A stretch of DNA of 64,000 nucleotides from an uncultured Pseudoalteromonas sp. (GTDB taxonomy: Bacteria > Pseudomonadota > Gammaproteobacteria > Enterobacterales > Alteromonadaceae), in the NCBI GenBank assembly GCA_947493455.1, contig CANLRB010000001.1, positions 857,395 to 921,394 of the forward strand, in the 5' to 3' direction. Positions 1 to 8,574 of the stretch are shown one piece after another. A program made the position numbers and the translations under genes. Position 1 is the stretch's first letter. The number at the start of each line of letters is the position of its first letter. The notes below the pieces were generated by a model. It was not told the DNA's origin, did no database searches, and was given only the letters and a program-made list of their open reading frames with translations.

Positions 1-1455
1 GAGCAAACAAAAGAAAAACCAAGTCATGTACAGCGTAAGCTAACCTTACCGGTTTCAATTGTTATCACACTCATCATTGCCATGGTGATTATCCTTGTTG
101 TATCACTACCTACCTATAATCATAGTGAAAACACTGATTCAAACCAGATAAAAGTCATAACAATGACAGGCAATAATCAAATCGATTTTTCGTCATTGTC
201 GGATATCTCCGCGCAGCAATTATTTGATTCACCATTTAGTGTTTGGCAAAAAAATACCACGAGTGATAGTCAATTATTATTGGCGACGCAATTTTACCGA
301 TTGCGCGATAAAGTCGCGTTGCGATTTCATATCCAAGGAAAACAGCGCGGCTGGACGAATTATATTATTGCTTCGACGAAACAAGATACAACCGCCCGCT
401 TAAACACGCTTTTATCTATGTTGTCGACAACGGTGTATTTTACCACCGAGCCCAGATATCTTGCCATTAGTGAACTTGACGCTTTGGCACAAAATGACCC
501 AACCGACCCGTTAATAATTGACCAAAAGATCGCGCTATACTTTGAACAAAACGAATTACAAAAAGCCGATGCATTGATTGATGTACAACTTGCAAACGAA
601 AATTCTAAATTACGTAGAGGGTTGCTACTCCTACTCAAAACCAAAATAAACTTATGGAACAACAAAGAGCACATCGCCGCAAAGAGCATTCAAAGTGCAA
701 TCAGCCTGTTTCAAGAGCTTAATCTTATTCACCTAGAGTCTAAAGCCTTAGTTGAGTTGGCTTGGGTTCACCTGTCTAATGAGCAACTTCGCTTGAGTAT
801 GGATGCGCTCAATCAAGCGGCAAGTAAAGCGCGAGTATCTAAAGAACCCTTGCTAGAAGTCACAGCCCACTTAGACCAATCCTTTTTAGCGGCAAAAACT
901 GGTCAAACTGAGCTATCCCATACGTTACTCGGGTTAGGAAATGAGTTGATGATGCTCCACCAATTGCCCGATGAGCATCAAGTTGAAGTTTTAGTTAACC
1001 TAAGTTGGATGGCATCGTCAATTGATGACAAAGTACGTCACTATCAAACGATCCTTGATAAACCTTTTTCACCTCAGTATGAGACTTATTTTTATGTCGC
1101 CGCGAATATCGTTGCCAATTACCATATTCAAAACAATCAATGGGCGCAGGCTCTTGCAACGCTAAAACCATGGCAACGAAGGTCATTTCAATCTCTAATT
1201 AAATCACGTATCGCATTTGCTAAAAACGATATAGCACAAGGGTTCAATGAAGCTCAGTATGCCTTTAAATATGCGCAAACTCATTTTCACAAAATAGATG
1301 CACTTGATGCTGCACTATTATTGTTACAACAAAAAACAGCGCTCACTGCGACGCAACAAAAAGATTATCAAACTTTTATTCAGCAATATGCGACTAATCG
1401 CTGGCGCAATCAGAATAATCATGTGTTACAAACCACAAATCTAGGCGACCAATAA
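1..1455 (+). CDS. CadC-like membrane transcriptional regulator, C-terminal part (truncated by window edge)
   Basis: The frame is open from base 1, so the first in-frame ATG (82) is internal and the gene begins outside the window. What remains starts with a short cytoplasmic linker, then a hydrophobic helix of about 23 residues (encoded near 40-110), then a periplasmic domain of about 440 residues. That domain closely matches the intact regulator at 3584-5509: both carry AQQ(L/I)FDSPF, RFHIQGKQRGW, ALVELAWVH/ALIEFAWVH and LKPWQR blocks in the same order. By analogy the missing N-terminus should be an OmpR/PhoB-type winged helix. The C-terminal half is helical and TPR-like. It converges on the SUMF1 gene at 1495-3219 with only 39 bp between, sharing a terminator zone. 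The ligand is unknown. CadC/ToxR-like topology is inferred from the paralogue. Confidence 0.8.
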   Translation, partial: EQTKEKPSHVQRKLTLPVSIVITLIIAMVIILVVSLPTYNHSENTDSNQIKVITMTGNNQIDFSSLSDISAQQLFDSPFSVWQKNTTSDSQLLLATQFYRLRDKVALRFHIQGKQRGWTNYIIASTKQDTTARLNTLLSMLSTTVYFTTEPRYLAISELDALAQNDPTDPLIIDQKIALYFEQNELQKADALIDVQLANENSKLRRGLLLLLKTKINLWNNKEHIAAKSIQSAISLFQELNLIHLESKALVELAWVHLSNEQLRLSMDALNQAASKARVSKEPLLEVTAHLDQSFLAAKTGQTELSHTLLGLGNELMMLHQLPDEHQVEVLVNLSWMASSIDDKVRHYQTILDKPFSPQYETYFYVAANIVANYHIQNNQWAQALATLKPWQRRSFQSLIKSRIAFAKNDIAQGFNEAQYAFKYAQTHFHKIDALDAALLLLQQKTALTATQQKDYQTFIQQYATNRWRNQNNHVLQTTNLGDQ

Positions 1456-1470
1456 CGGGCGCCTATTTTT
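1442..1470 (+). terminator. Rho-independent terminator of the first regulator
   Basis: Arms TAGGCG (1442-1447) and CGCCTA (1460-1465) are followed by TTTTT (1466-1470). The left arm overlaps the last codons of the regulator, whose stop codon is at 1453-1455. Confidence 0.65.
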
Positions 1471-1494
1471 AATTATGTCGGCAGATAACCATAC

Positions 1495-3219
1495 CTAATT
1501 AACCGTATCGCTCAATTTCGAAAATTTGAGCCAGCCAAGGCCCCACATATCAAACTTTGTGCGCATTACTGTTAATTGTAATTGGTGCGTTCCTTTATCG
1601 ATGAACACCTTGTGTCTATCTGATACTTTGTCGTCAACATCTGGGTCATGATCAATTACCGCGAGCAATTTATCACCTTGCCAAACTTTAAAAAACTCAC
1701 CTTTGTGAAATGTTCTTCCGCTATAATTTAGCTGATACCACCCCGAACTTTCGACATCGACTTTAAAATTAATACTCACTTCAGACTTATCGGAGTCTTT
1801 GTTTGTCTTAAATATATTGTAGGCTTCAGGTAGTTTATCGGTTGCGCTAAAGTATCGCATAGTCACATTGTCTAAACGTGTTGCATAACGCATATCAAAC
1901 TTACTTGGTAGCGCAACTGCATCTGGTTCAACAAAAACAATGGCTTTGCGACTAGGTAAACTCTGCTGCTTGTTAGCAAGCGCCACCACACGAAAACTGC
2001 CTCCTTCGCTCGGTAAGCTGACTCGAGCTGAAAACTTATTTGCTGGCACTGTTTTTATCTTTTCATAGTGTGCATCGTAATACCCACCATAAAAATGTGA
2101 CATGTGAGTTTTGGAGCGATAAATGTCGTAACCGACAACACGGCTGTCATTCGACGGAGTCCAAGTCAACGTATAACCCCTGCTTTGATCTTTAACTACC
2201 TGCGCATTTTGCGGTGCAAGTAACAGCTTTTCTCGAGTTTGAATACGATTTACTTGCGCCTTTTTTAATGCGCCTTCGAATTGGCTGGTTGAAGAATGAT
2301 TACTTACCTCGTGCCCATCAATGACTAAACGGAACGTTCTGCCGGTCCCTACATTCCAACCTTCACGTTTCCACCTGTCTCTGGTCGTTGCTGGGTCGGC
2401 CGGATAATGCCAATTACCACCTCTGTGCGGTAAATACTCACATTGATTTGCATCTTCTTTTGTCAATAAGTCAATTTTATAACCCGTTTCGCTATAACAT
2501 CCATCAACAAATTCAGACACATTACCCAACATATCGTACAGTCCAAACGGATTAGGCCGATATAAACCGACTATCGCAACATAAGGTTCACCGTCATCAC
2601 AATTAACATGTTCAATCCAGCCACGATTGCTTAAGCCGTACTTTTGATTGTTCGTATACTCTCCCGTAAAGTCGGCAAAATTACCATACTTGCACGCTTG
2701 CGTTAGCGTTGGATCGTCTCCCCAAAAATAGCGGGTGGTTGTATTGGCTTTTGCCGCATACTCCCATTCTTGTTCAGTCGGTAATCGGTATCCAATGCCG
2801 GTCTTTTTACTAAGCCATGCGGCATACGCGTTTGCGTCTTGCCATGAAATACATGTTACTGGCTGATAGTCACTATACGTATATCGATTGTTATCCCAGC
2901 GTCCACTGCCTTTATGAGTTGGCCCTCGTAGCCCCTGGTTATCAATGTAGTCATTGCAGGTTGATTCGCGAGAAAACCCCGTATCTTGGGCGAACTTTCT
3001 AAATTCGGCGACTGTAATCGCGTACTTACCCATCTGAAATGCATCAACCGATACAGGGTGAATTGGCAACGTTGCAGGGTCTCCGCCTTCTGCTCCCATC
3101 ATAAACTTACCTGCCGGTATATTGACCATTGCAGGTGCAATGTAATCTTGTGCCATCGCATGAGATGTTACACCTGCCAAGAACAGAACACTATTCGTTA
3201 AACCTAAAATCAACTTCAT
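1495..3219 (-). CDS. Secreted SUMF1/FGE-fold protein with Fn3-like and C-terminal beta domains (copy A)
   Basis: A 574-residue protein with signal peptide (about 1-23, AMAQ cleavage) and a SUMF1/formylglycine-generating-enzyme-fold domain (about 31-302). SUMF1 hallmarks are MVNIPAGKFMMG, YRLPTEQEWEYAA, PNPFGLYDMLGNVSEF and a terminal GRTFRLVIDG. A fibronectin-III-like segment (about 334-430, TWTPSNDSRVVGYDIYRS) and a beta-rich C-terminal domain (about 440-568), possibly ligand- or carbohydrate-binding, follow. The catalytic Cys pair of true FGE is absent: the equivalent stretch after RGGNW has no cysteine. It is therefore unlikely to oxidise sulfatase cysteines; a binding or structural role is inference. 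It is convergent with the first regulator and divergent from the second. The start is supported by AAAGGTAA upstream. It is strongly similar to 5583-7310. Confidence 0.8.
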   Translation of the reverse strand: MKLILGLTNSVLFLAGVTSHAMAQDYIAPAMVNIPAGKFMMGAEGGDPATLPIHPVSVDAFQMGKYAITVAEFRKFAQDTGFSRESTCNDYIDNQGLRGPTHKGSGRWDNNRYTYSDYQPVTCISWQDANAYAAWLSKKTGIGYRLPTEQEWEYAAKANTTTRYFWGDDPTLTQACKYGNFADFTGEYTNNQKYGLSNRGWIEHVNCDDGEPYVAIVGLYRPNPFGLYDMLGNVSEFVDGCYSETGYKIDLLTKEDANQCEYLPHRGGNWHYPADPATTRDRWKREGWNVGTGRTFRLVIDGHEVSNHSSTSQFEGALKKAQVNRIQTREKLLLAPQNAQVVKDQSRGYTLTWTPSNDSRVVGYDIYRSKTHMSHFYGGYYDAHYEKIKTVPANKFSARVSLPSEGGSFRVVALANKQQSLPSRKAIVFVEPDAVALPSKFDMRYATRLDNVTMRYFSATDKLPEAYNIFKTNKDSDKSEVSINFKVDVESSGWYQLNYSGRTFHKGEFFKVWQGDKLLAVIDHDPDVDDKVSDRHKVFIDKGTHQLQLTVMRTKFDMWGLGWLKFSKLSDTVN

Positions 3220-3583
3220 AAAAATAATTACCTTTTGTTAAATATCTAAAGGCAATAGTTAAAGAGTTGACGAGATTAGTCCTCAAACATTTATAAAACA
3301 ATTCAAAATAAAATATACTAAACAATATCAAAATATTACGTTAACAACGGAAACTTACCTTGAACGATTAATGGGTTACTTTATTAGCCGTTTTCGCTTT
3401 GTAGAGGATTAATACTTACAGTGAACAAGGTGACATAAGTAAAATGTTAGAATGCGCCATTGTTTTAAGGTTATACTGCGGCAAAATAAACCTAATTATT
3501 AACAAAAGCGTTTTGCAGTGTGGATCAAGTATCTTAAACGGATCCGTGTTGAATTAACCTTTATTAATCCGCAATACCACTAG
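3220..3583. other. Divergent intergenic region between SUMF1 copy A and the second regulator
   Basis: 364 bp, AT-rich, with no ORF or RNA gene that I can support. It must hold the promoters of both divergent genes. The perfect 10-bp palindrome ACGGATCCGT (3538-3547) lies about 37 bp before the regulator ATG and could be an operator, but this is a guess. A TATACT sequence near 3473 could be a -10 box without a convincing -35. Confidence 0.4.
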
Positions 3584-5509
3584 ATGAAGTATCAATTTAA
3601 ACAATTCATATTTGATAGCGACAGCCAGTTGTTAACCGAGCATGGTAATGTCATCGCCTTAAATCAAAAAGGTTCGATGCTATTAACCCTGTTTCTAAGT
3701 GATCCAAATAAGCTATTTACTAAAGCTGATATACTGGCGTATGTTTGGCCAAATAAATTTGTCTCTGATCAAGTGGTGTTTCAAAACATTAGCCATTTAC
3801 GCAGTCTGTTTGGTAATGAGTCAATTAAAACCCATATTAAAAAAGGCTACCAATGGCAGCTTGCACTCACCACAGTAGAAGACGAAACAATAACTGAATC
3901 GACAACTTGCGCTACAACAATTGATGTGCAAACATCTGATGTAAAAACGACGCAAGGGAGAGAGAATCCTTCTCAACACATACTCAGTCAACATATCGAT
4001 GAAAATAAGGATATAAAAAATAAAAAGTCGCAGACAGCCCCCTCAAGAGAAGGGGTCAAAAGAGAATTCCGCACAAATCATCTGATATTCATCATTGCAG
4101 TTACCGTGGTTGTATTATTGGCAAGTTTGATAATTTTTAGCTCGCAGCAAAACACGGTACCGAAGCAAAACCTCATTTTTACCTCATCAGCGCAGAGCCA
4201 AAATGATATTTCAGCTTTAAAGACGGTGCTAAACGACACCTATAGCATGTCGAGCCCAGTGATGGAGACCACGGCTCAACAAATTTTCGACTCGCCCTTT
4301 CATACGTGGCAGCGACTAAAGCAGTCTGATACCGATTTAATATTTGCCTTTAAACTGTTTCCATCGGGTGATAGCAAGGTGGTGCGTTTTCATATTCAAG
4401 GAAAGCAGCGTGGATGGCAGGGCTATTTGCACTTAACCGACAACAAACATCAGAGTGAATTTGAACAGCTTATCAAAGCACTCAAAGAGAGTAACTATTT
4501 TCAAGTTACGTCTGACAATACCGCGCTTGCCGAATTAACGCTGCTCGGTGACAAATATCCCAACAATAAACTCATTCAAATGCAGTTAATTGCATTTCAT
4601 ATTGAATTTGGCAACTATGATTTTGCCTCCGCCTTAGCTGATAAATACCTCGCCACAACATCAAATCTCAACCAAGGGTTGCTCTATTTATACAAAGCAA
4701 AAAGTACCATGGAGAATGAGCAGTGGCACGCAACAAAAAACCATCTTACCAATGCGTTAGCTATCTTTACACAACTTGAACTAGCACAACTTGAAGCACA
4801 TGCGTTAATCGAATTTGCTTGGGTGCACTATATTGAAAACACCCCAATAGACATTATGGGTTCGCTTAATAAAGCAGCGCGCAAAGCCCGTGAATCAAAT
4901 GAACCCATTCTGGAATTGAAAGCACGCTTACTCCATGCGTATCTTGCATCAAAACTAAAGCAGTTCGATGTGATGCATACCCAGTTAGATAATGCCGAAA
5001 ACCTATTACAGCTGCATAATATTACACAGCACCACAAGCTTCCTATCTATAGCACGTTAGCGTGGAGCAAAAAAGAAAAGCAAGATGCACTGCCCTATTA
5101 CTCCCAATTAATAACACAACCTTATGCGCCGCTATACAAAGGTATACTTTACAATGCGGCAAGGCATGTCAGGGAAATTAATATAAAACTGAACAAATGG
5201 CAGGATGCAGAGGCAAGTTTAAAACCCTGGCAGCGAGCCTCGTTTCAACACTTGACTCATGCACACATCGCTTTTGCACAAGGAAATACACAACTCGGTT
5301 TTGAACACGCAACGCACGCTTTCAACCAGGCTCAAGTTGAGCATCACCTCATTGATGCACTTGATGCCGCACTACTTGCGATATCACACTCAACGAACAG
5401 CGATAGCAACGATCAACTAAGTGAGCTTAAAGATTTTATTTCTCAAAATGCGACCAATAAGTGGATTAACCAAAATAAAACGCAATTGGACACTCTCAAT
5501 TTGCGCTAA
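3584..5509 (+). CDS. CadC/ToxR-like membrane-anchored winged-helix regulator
   Basis: 641 residues. Residues 1-95 form an OmpR/PhoB-type winged-helix DNA-binding domain (LNQKGSMLLTLFL near 26-38, LFTKADILAYVW, HLRSLFGN, and a terminal IKKGYQWQL wing). A charged linker of about 70 residues follows, then one transmembrane helix (about 166-187) and a periplasmic domain of about 450 residues that looks helical and TPR-like. There is no receiver domain, so the regulator probably senses directly across the membrane as CadC does. It is paralogous to the protein encoded at 1-1455, and both are convergent with a SUMF1 gene. The likely target is the adjacent SUMF1 gene (inference). No strong Shine-Dalgarno precedes the ATG, but the wHTH family begins at this point. 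Confidence 0.88.
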   Translation: MKYQFKQFIFDSDSQLLTEHGNVIALNQKGSMLLTLFLSDPNKLFTKADILAYVWPNKFVSDQVVFQNISHLRSLFGNESIKTHIKKGYQWQLALTTVEDETITESTTCATTIDVQTSDVKTTQGRENPSQHILSQHIDENKDIKNKKSQTAPSREGVKREFRTNHLIFIIAVTVVVLLASLIIFSSQQNTVPKQNLIFTSSAQSQNDISALKTVLNDTYSMSSPVMETTAQQIFDSPFHTWQRLKQSDTDLIFAFKLFPSGDSKVVRFHIQGKQRGWQGYLHLTDNKHQSEFEQLIKALKESNYFQVTSDNTALAELTLLGDKYPNNKLIQMQLIAFHIEFGNYDFASALADKYLATTSNLNQGLLYLYKAKSTMENEQWHATKNHLTNALAIFTQLELAQLEAHALIEFAWVHYIENTPIDIMGSLNKAARKARESNEPILELKARLLHAYLASKLKQFDVMHTQLDNAENLLQLHNITQHHKLPIYSTLAWSKKEKQDALPYYSQLITQPYAPLYKGILYNAARHVREINIKLNKWQDAEASLKPWQRASFQHLTHAHIAFAQGNTQLGFEHATHAFNQAQVEHHLIDALDAALLAISHSTNSDSNDQLSELKDFISQNATNKWINQNKTQLDTLNLR

Positions 5510-5582
5510 GGCGACTGCACCGGTAAATCCCAAAAGGACGCCAAAAATTCTATTTTTGAGCGGCCCTTAGTTTATTAGCTTA

Positions 5583-7310
5583 TTACTTAGACTCAGATAA
5601 ATTTAGCCAGGTCACGGTCCAAATATCCCAGCCAGGTCGCACAAAGTTGAGTTCAAGTTCATGGTAACCCTTATCTAAATATACTTTATGGCGGTTCGAT
5701 GTTTTATCATCAATATCTTTGTTGTAGGACACGGTTTCAAGCTGCTTATTACCGCTCCAAAGAGTGAAAAAAGGGCCTTCTTGTGATGAGCGCCCCTTAT
5801 AGTTAAGCGTATACCAGCCTGATTTTTTAGCGTTGATTTTAAAACGCGCAATTGCCGCTTGTTGTGAAAAACCATTGTCATACTTTATAAGGTAGTATGG
5901 GTAAGGATCATTTTCTTGCCGACTTTTATTGATATATAGATTTTCAAGTTTCGTAGCATGCTCCATTCGTAATTCGTTCGGAATCGAAACCACCGATTCC
6001 TTTTTTACAACTGCCGCATCGCTCGGTAAACTCGTTAATTCATCGGCCACAGAGACAATACGAAAACTGCCCTCACCTTGCGGCAGCGCAACAGTTAACT
6101 GATTGGTTTTGGCGTCAACCGTATCAATAAGCTCATAGTACTTTTTATAGTAACGTCCAAGTCGATGGGCATTAGCATCGGTTGAACGATAAATTTGATA
6201 ATGAGCAATGCGGGAGTCTGCGACGGGCTGCCAACTTAGTCGGTAACTCGTTTTTGTTTGTTTTATGAGTTGCAAATTGGCCGGCGCTTTAGGTAATTTA
6301 GGCCTGGTTTCAATACGCTCTTTTTGAGCAAGCGAGAGCTTTTCTTCAAACTGCGTTGTCGACGCCAAATCTACATCGCCGTGCCCGTCCATCGCTAGAC
6401 GAAAACCCATTGTTGATAGTGGCTTTGCACCAATGCGCGGGTATGAGCCGCGCTCAGCAGCAGTCACAGGTTTGGCATGCCACATGTTGCCGGACTGCGC
6501 GATGTATTCGCATTGCTCTATGTCCATTTCTTGTTCGGTGCGTGCCAAATGGCCATCATAATAACAACTGCCATTAAAGTGATGAACATTACCTAACATA
6601 TCGTAAAGTCCAAATGGGTTGGGACGATATAAACCTACAATCGAAATATAGGCTTCGCCATCATCACAATTTAAATAGCCTAAAAAGCCAACATAACTTG
6701 CGCCATACTGCTCAGACGGTACAAATTCACCTGTTTGATCTGCAAAATTACCGTATTTACAAGCTTGCGTTAACTTTGGGTCATCTCCCCAAAAGTAGCG
6801 ACTAGTGGTATTTGCAGAGAGCGCGTAATCCCATTCATGCTCAGTTGGCAGACGATAGTTGTAGCCCGTTTTTTTACTGAGCCAGTCGGCATAAGCATTC
6901 GCTTCTTGCCAGGTAATACAGGTGACAGGTTGATATTCACTTTCTAAAAAGCGATGGTTATCCCAGCTCGCCGTATTTTCCTCATCTTTTGTCGGAGATA
7001 GCCAACGCTCATCAATATGGTCTTTACATTTTGCTGTTGGTTTAAAACCAGTCGCTTGCGCAAATAATCGGAATTCAGCAACAGTCACCGAATACTTAGC
7101 CATTCTAAATTTTGATACCTCGACGCTATACGTCGGCGTCGCATAATCAGGCCCATGGTTTGTTCCTGCTGTTAACTGCCCGGCTGGAATATTAACCATC
7201 GGTGGTGCGATATAATCTTGTCCATAGGCGTTTTTTACATTGAGTGAAACACCTAAAACGCAGCTCACTGCAAGTGCGAATTTTGAAAAATTATAAAACG
7301 TTTTTTTCAT
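5583..7310 (-). CDS. Secreted SUMF1/FGE-fold protein with Fn3-like and C-terminal beta domains (copy B)
   Basis: 575 residues with the same architecture as 1495-3219: signal peptide (about 1-30), SUMF1 domain (about 34-311), Fn3-like segment (about 345-430) and a C-terminal beta domain with the shared pattern SGWY.LNY.GR and DID/VDDK.S.RHKV. Motifs include QDYIAPPMVNIPAGQ, YRLPTEHEWDYA, YFWGDDPKLTQACKYGNFAD and PNPFGLYDMLGNV. The FGE cysteine pair is missing (SGNMWHAKPV region), and RGG is changed to QSG. The leader AAGGTAATTA before the ATG resembles that of copy A. It converges on the regulator ending at 5509 with a 73-bp gap. It is probably exported to the periplasm or cell surface; the function is unknown. 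Confidence 0.8.
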   Translation of the reverse strand: MKKTFYNFSKFALAVSCVLGVSLNVKNAYGQDYIAPPMVNIPAGQLTAGTNHGPDYATPTYSVEVSKFRMAKYSVTVAEFRLFAQATGFKPTAKCKDHIDERWLSPTKDEENTASWDNHRFLESEYQPVTCITWQEANAYADWLSKKTGYNYRLPTEHEWDYALSANTTSRYFWGDDPKLTQACKYGNFADQTGEFVPSEQYGASYVGFLGYLNCDDGEAYISIVGLYRPNPFGLYDMLGNVHHFNGSCYYDGHLARTEQEMDIEQCEYIAQSGNMWHAKPVTAAERGSYPRIGAKPLSTMGFRLAMDGHGDVDLASTTQFEEKLSLAQKERIETRPKLPKAPANLQLIKQTKTSYRLSWQPVADSRIAHYQIYRSTDANAHRLGRYYKKYYELIDTVDAKTNQLTVALPQGEGSFRIVSVADELTSLPSDAAVVKKESVVSIPNELRMEHATKLENLYINKSRQENDPYPYYLIKYDNGFSQQAAIARFKINAKKSGWYTLNYKGRSSQEGPFFTLWSGNKQLETVSYNKDIDDKTSNRHKVYLDKGYHELELNFVRPGWDIWTVTWLNLSESK

Positions 7311-7466
7311 TTAATTACCTTGAGGTCGTGATGTAAAAGTGATCTCAAAGTTACAAACTTGGCGCTGATACGTCTTATTATCGACCTATCAACCACCTAT
7401 TATTTAGCTATCAACTAAAATAAAATCAATTAGCTACAAAAAAAACAGTGGTAAAGGCTGTGCAAA

Positions 7467-7982
7467 TTAAGTATTTTGTTTATTTGTCTCACCACACCAA
7501 GTTGACGGATAAACGCCGCGTCGCATAGCACGATGGAAACTCGAATATGGCCAGTCTCGAATGCGCTTAACCAGTCCGTGTTTCATAGGGTTGTAATGCG
7601 CGTAATTGACATGGTGCCAATAGTCTTGTTGGTTTGTAATGGTATGCTCCCAAAAGCGCCGTTGCCAAATACCACGTTCATTTTTTAGCGCACGAGATGG
7701 CGAAATCGATTCAGTGACAGCTTGGCTTTTTGAAAACCGCTTTTTAATCTCACGCCACCTATTTGAATAATCGTAATCACCCTCCGGTAATGTTAATACT
7801 GCATGGAGATGATCAGGCAGCACCACCCAAGCATCTATTTCAAAAGGATAGTGATATTTCACCCAACGAACCGCATTACGGAGCTCATCAATGTGCTCAA
7901 CTAACAATGCTTTTTTGCGGTCCAATAAATTCACAGTAAAAAAGTAAGTACCACCAGGCACATAATTACGACGATATTTCAT
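7467..7982 (-). CDS. REP-associated tyrosine transposase (RAYT, Y1_Tnp/IS200-like)
   Basis: 171 residues, the usual RAYT size. The HUH motif is visible as LPDHLHAVLTLP and the catalytic tyrosine motif as YAHYNPMKHGLV. N-terminal YVPGGTYFFTVNLLDR and the WQRRFWEH block are typical of RAYTs. These enzymes nick and mobilise REP/BIME palindromes as single-copy domesticated transposases. GGAGG lies 6 nt before the ATG. Immediately upstream (8049-8241) is an array of REP-like palindromic units, the expected substrate. It is not an IS200 tnpA: it lacks IS ends and carries the longer RAYT C-terminus. Confidence 0.9.
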   Translation of the reverse strand: MKYRRNYVPGGTYFFTVNLLDRKKALLVEHIDELRNAVRWVKYHYPFEIDAWVVLPDHLHAVLTLPEGDYDYSNRWREIKKRFSKSQAVTESISPSRALKNERGIWQRRFWEHTITNQQDYWHHVNYAHYNPMKHGLVKRIRDWPYSSFHRAMRRGVYPSTWCGETNKQNT

Positions 7983-8048
7983 TTAAAACCTCCATGTTTT
8001 GAACTTAAAATTGATATCTTAGAATTGTATTGCCACACCTTGTGACGT

Positions 8049-8176
8049 AACCAACACCGTTGGGTGGCGCCTTACGGCTTAACCAACATCGTTGGGTGGC
8101 GCCTTGCGACGTAACCAACACCGTTGGGTGGCGCCTTGCGGCTTAACCAACACCGTTGGGTGGCGCCTTGCGGCTT
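8049..8176. repeat. Four tandem 32-bp REP-like palindromic units
   Basis: Units at 8049-8080, 8081-8112, 8113-8144 and 8145-8176 differ by only a few bases. Each contains the hairpin CCAAC-acc-GTTGG followed by GTGGCGCC and a CGGCTT or CGACGT tail. A truncated fifth unit begins at 8177. The array lies directly upstream of the RAYT gene, so these are most likely its REP substrate. Confidence 0.85.
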
Positions 8177-8204
8177 AACCAACCTACGTTAATTATACCC
8201 TGAG

Positions 8205-8241
8205 TGTAGGTCGGTTAAGCGGCGTTGTCGCGCCACCCGAC
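8205..8241. repeat. Diverged REP unit in inverted orientation
   Basis: TTAAGCGGCG followed by GCGCCACCCGAC resembles the reverse complement of the 32-bp units at 8049-8176. Together with the direct array it forms a BIME-like inverted pair around 8177-8204. Confidence 0.55.
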
Positions 8242-8397
8242 AAAAAAACAATCTCATCACCCGACAAAAAATAACCCCATCACCCGACAAAAAATAACCC
8301 CATCACCCGACAAAAAGACAATCTCATCACCCGACAAAAAACAATCCCATCACCCGACAAAAAATAATCCCATCACCCGACAAAAGATAACCGCAAT
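8234..8397. repeat. Seven-copy 23-24-bp satellite built on CACCCGAC
   Basis: Copies start at 8234, 8258, 8281, 8304, 8328, 8351 and 8374. Each has the core CACCCGACAAAAA, a short variable A/T-rich spacer and CCCAT or CTCAT. The core is the complement of the REP head (GTYGGGTG), so the satellite appears to have grown from the inverted REP copy. There are no unique spacers, so it is not CRISPR. An ORF can be read through it but is only a translation of the repeat. Confidence 0.85.
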
Positions 8398-8574
8398 CCT
8401 CATCAAAATTATAAACCGCGCCCGTCCCTGATAAGACATGCCTCACCGACCATAATGATTAAAATCAAAAACGAATCAAAAACAAAATAACGAGAAATTT
8501 TGCCAATCTAATCACAATGTGTAACTCTTTAAATGCGCTAACAATTTATCGAAGCATTTATCGAGATTAAAATA

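Noticed and set aside
7467-7982. Complete IS200/IS605 element
   Set aside because: The gene is of RAYT type, with no TnpB and no IS ends; the nearby palindromes are REP units.
8049-8397. Possible CRISPR array
   Set aside because: Repeats are contiguous without unique spacers, two different unit types are present, and there are no cas genes.
8225-8431. 68-residue ORF of repeated Pro-Thr-Lys-Lys type units
   Set aside because: It is a translation of the 23-24-bp satellite, with no start context or family match.
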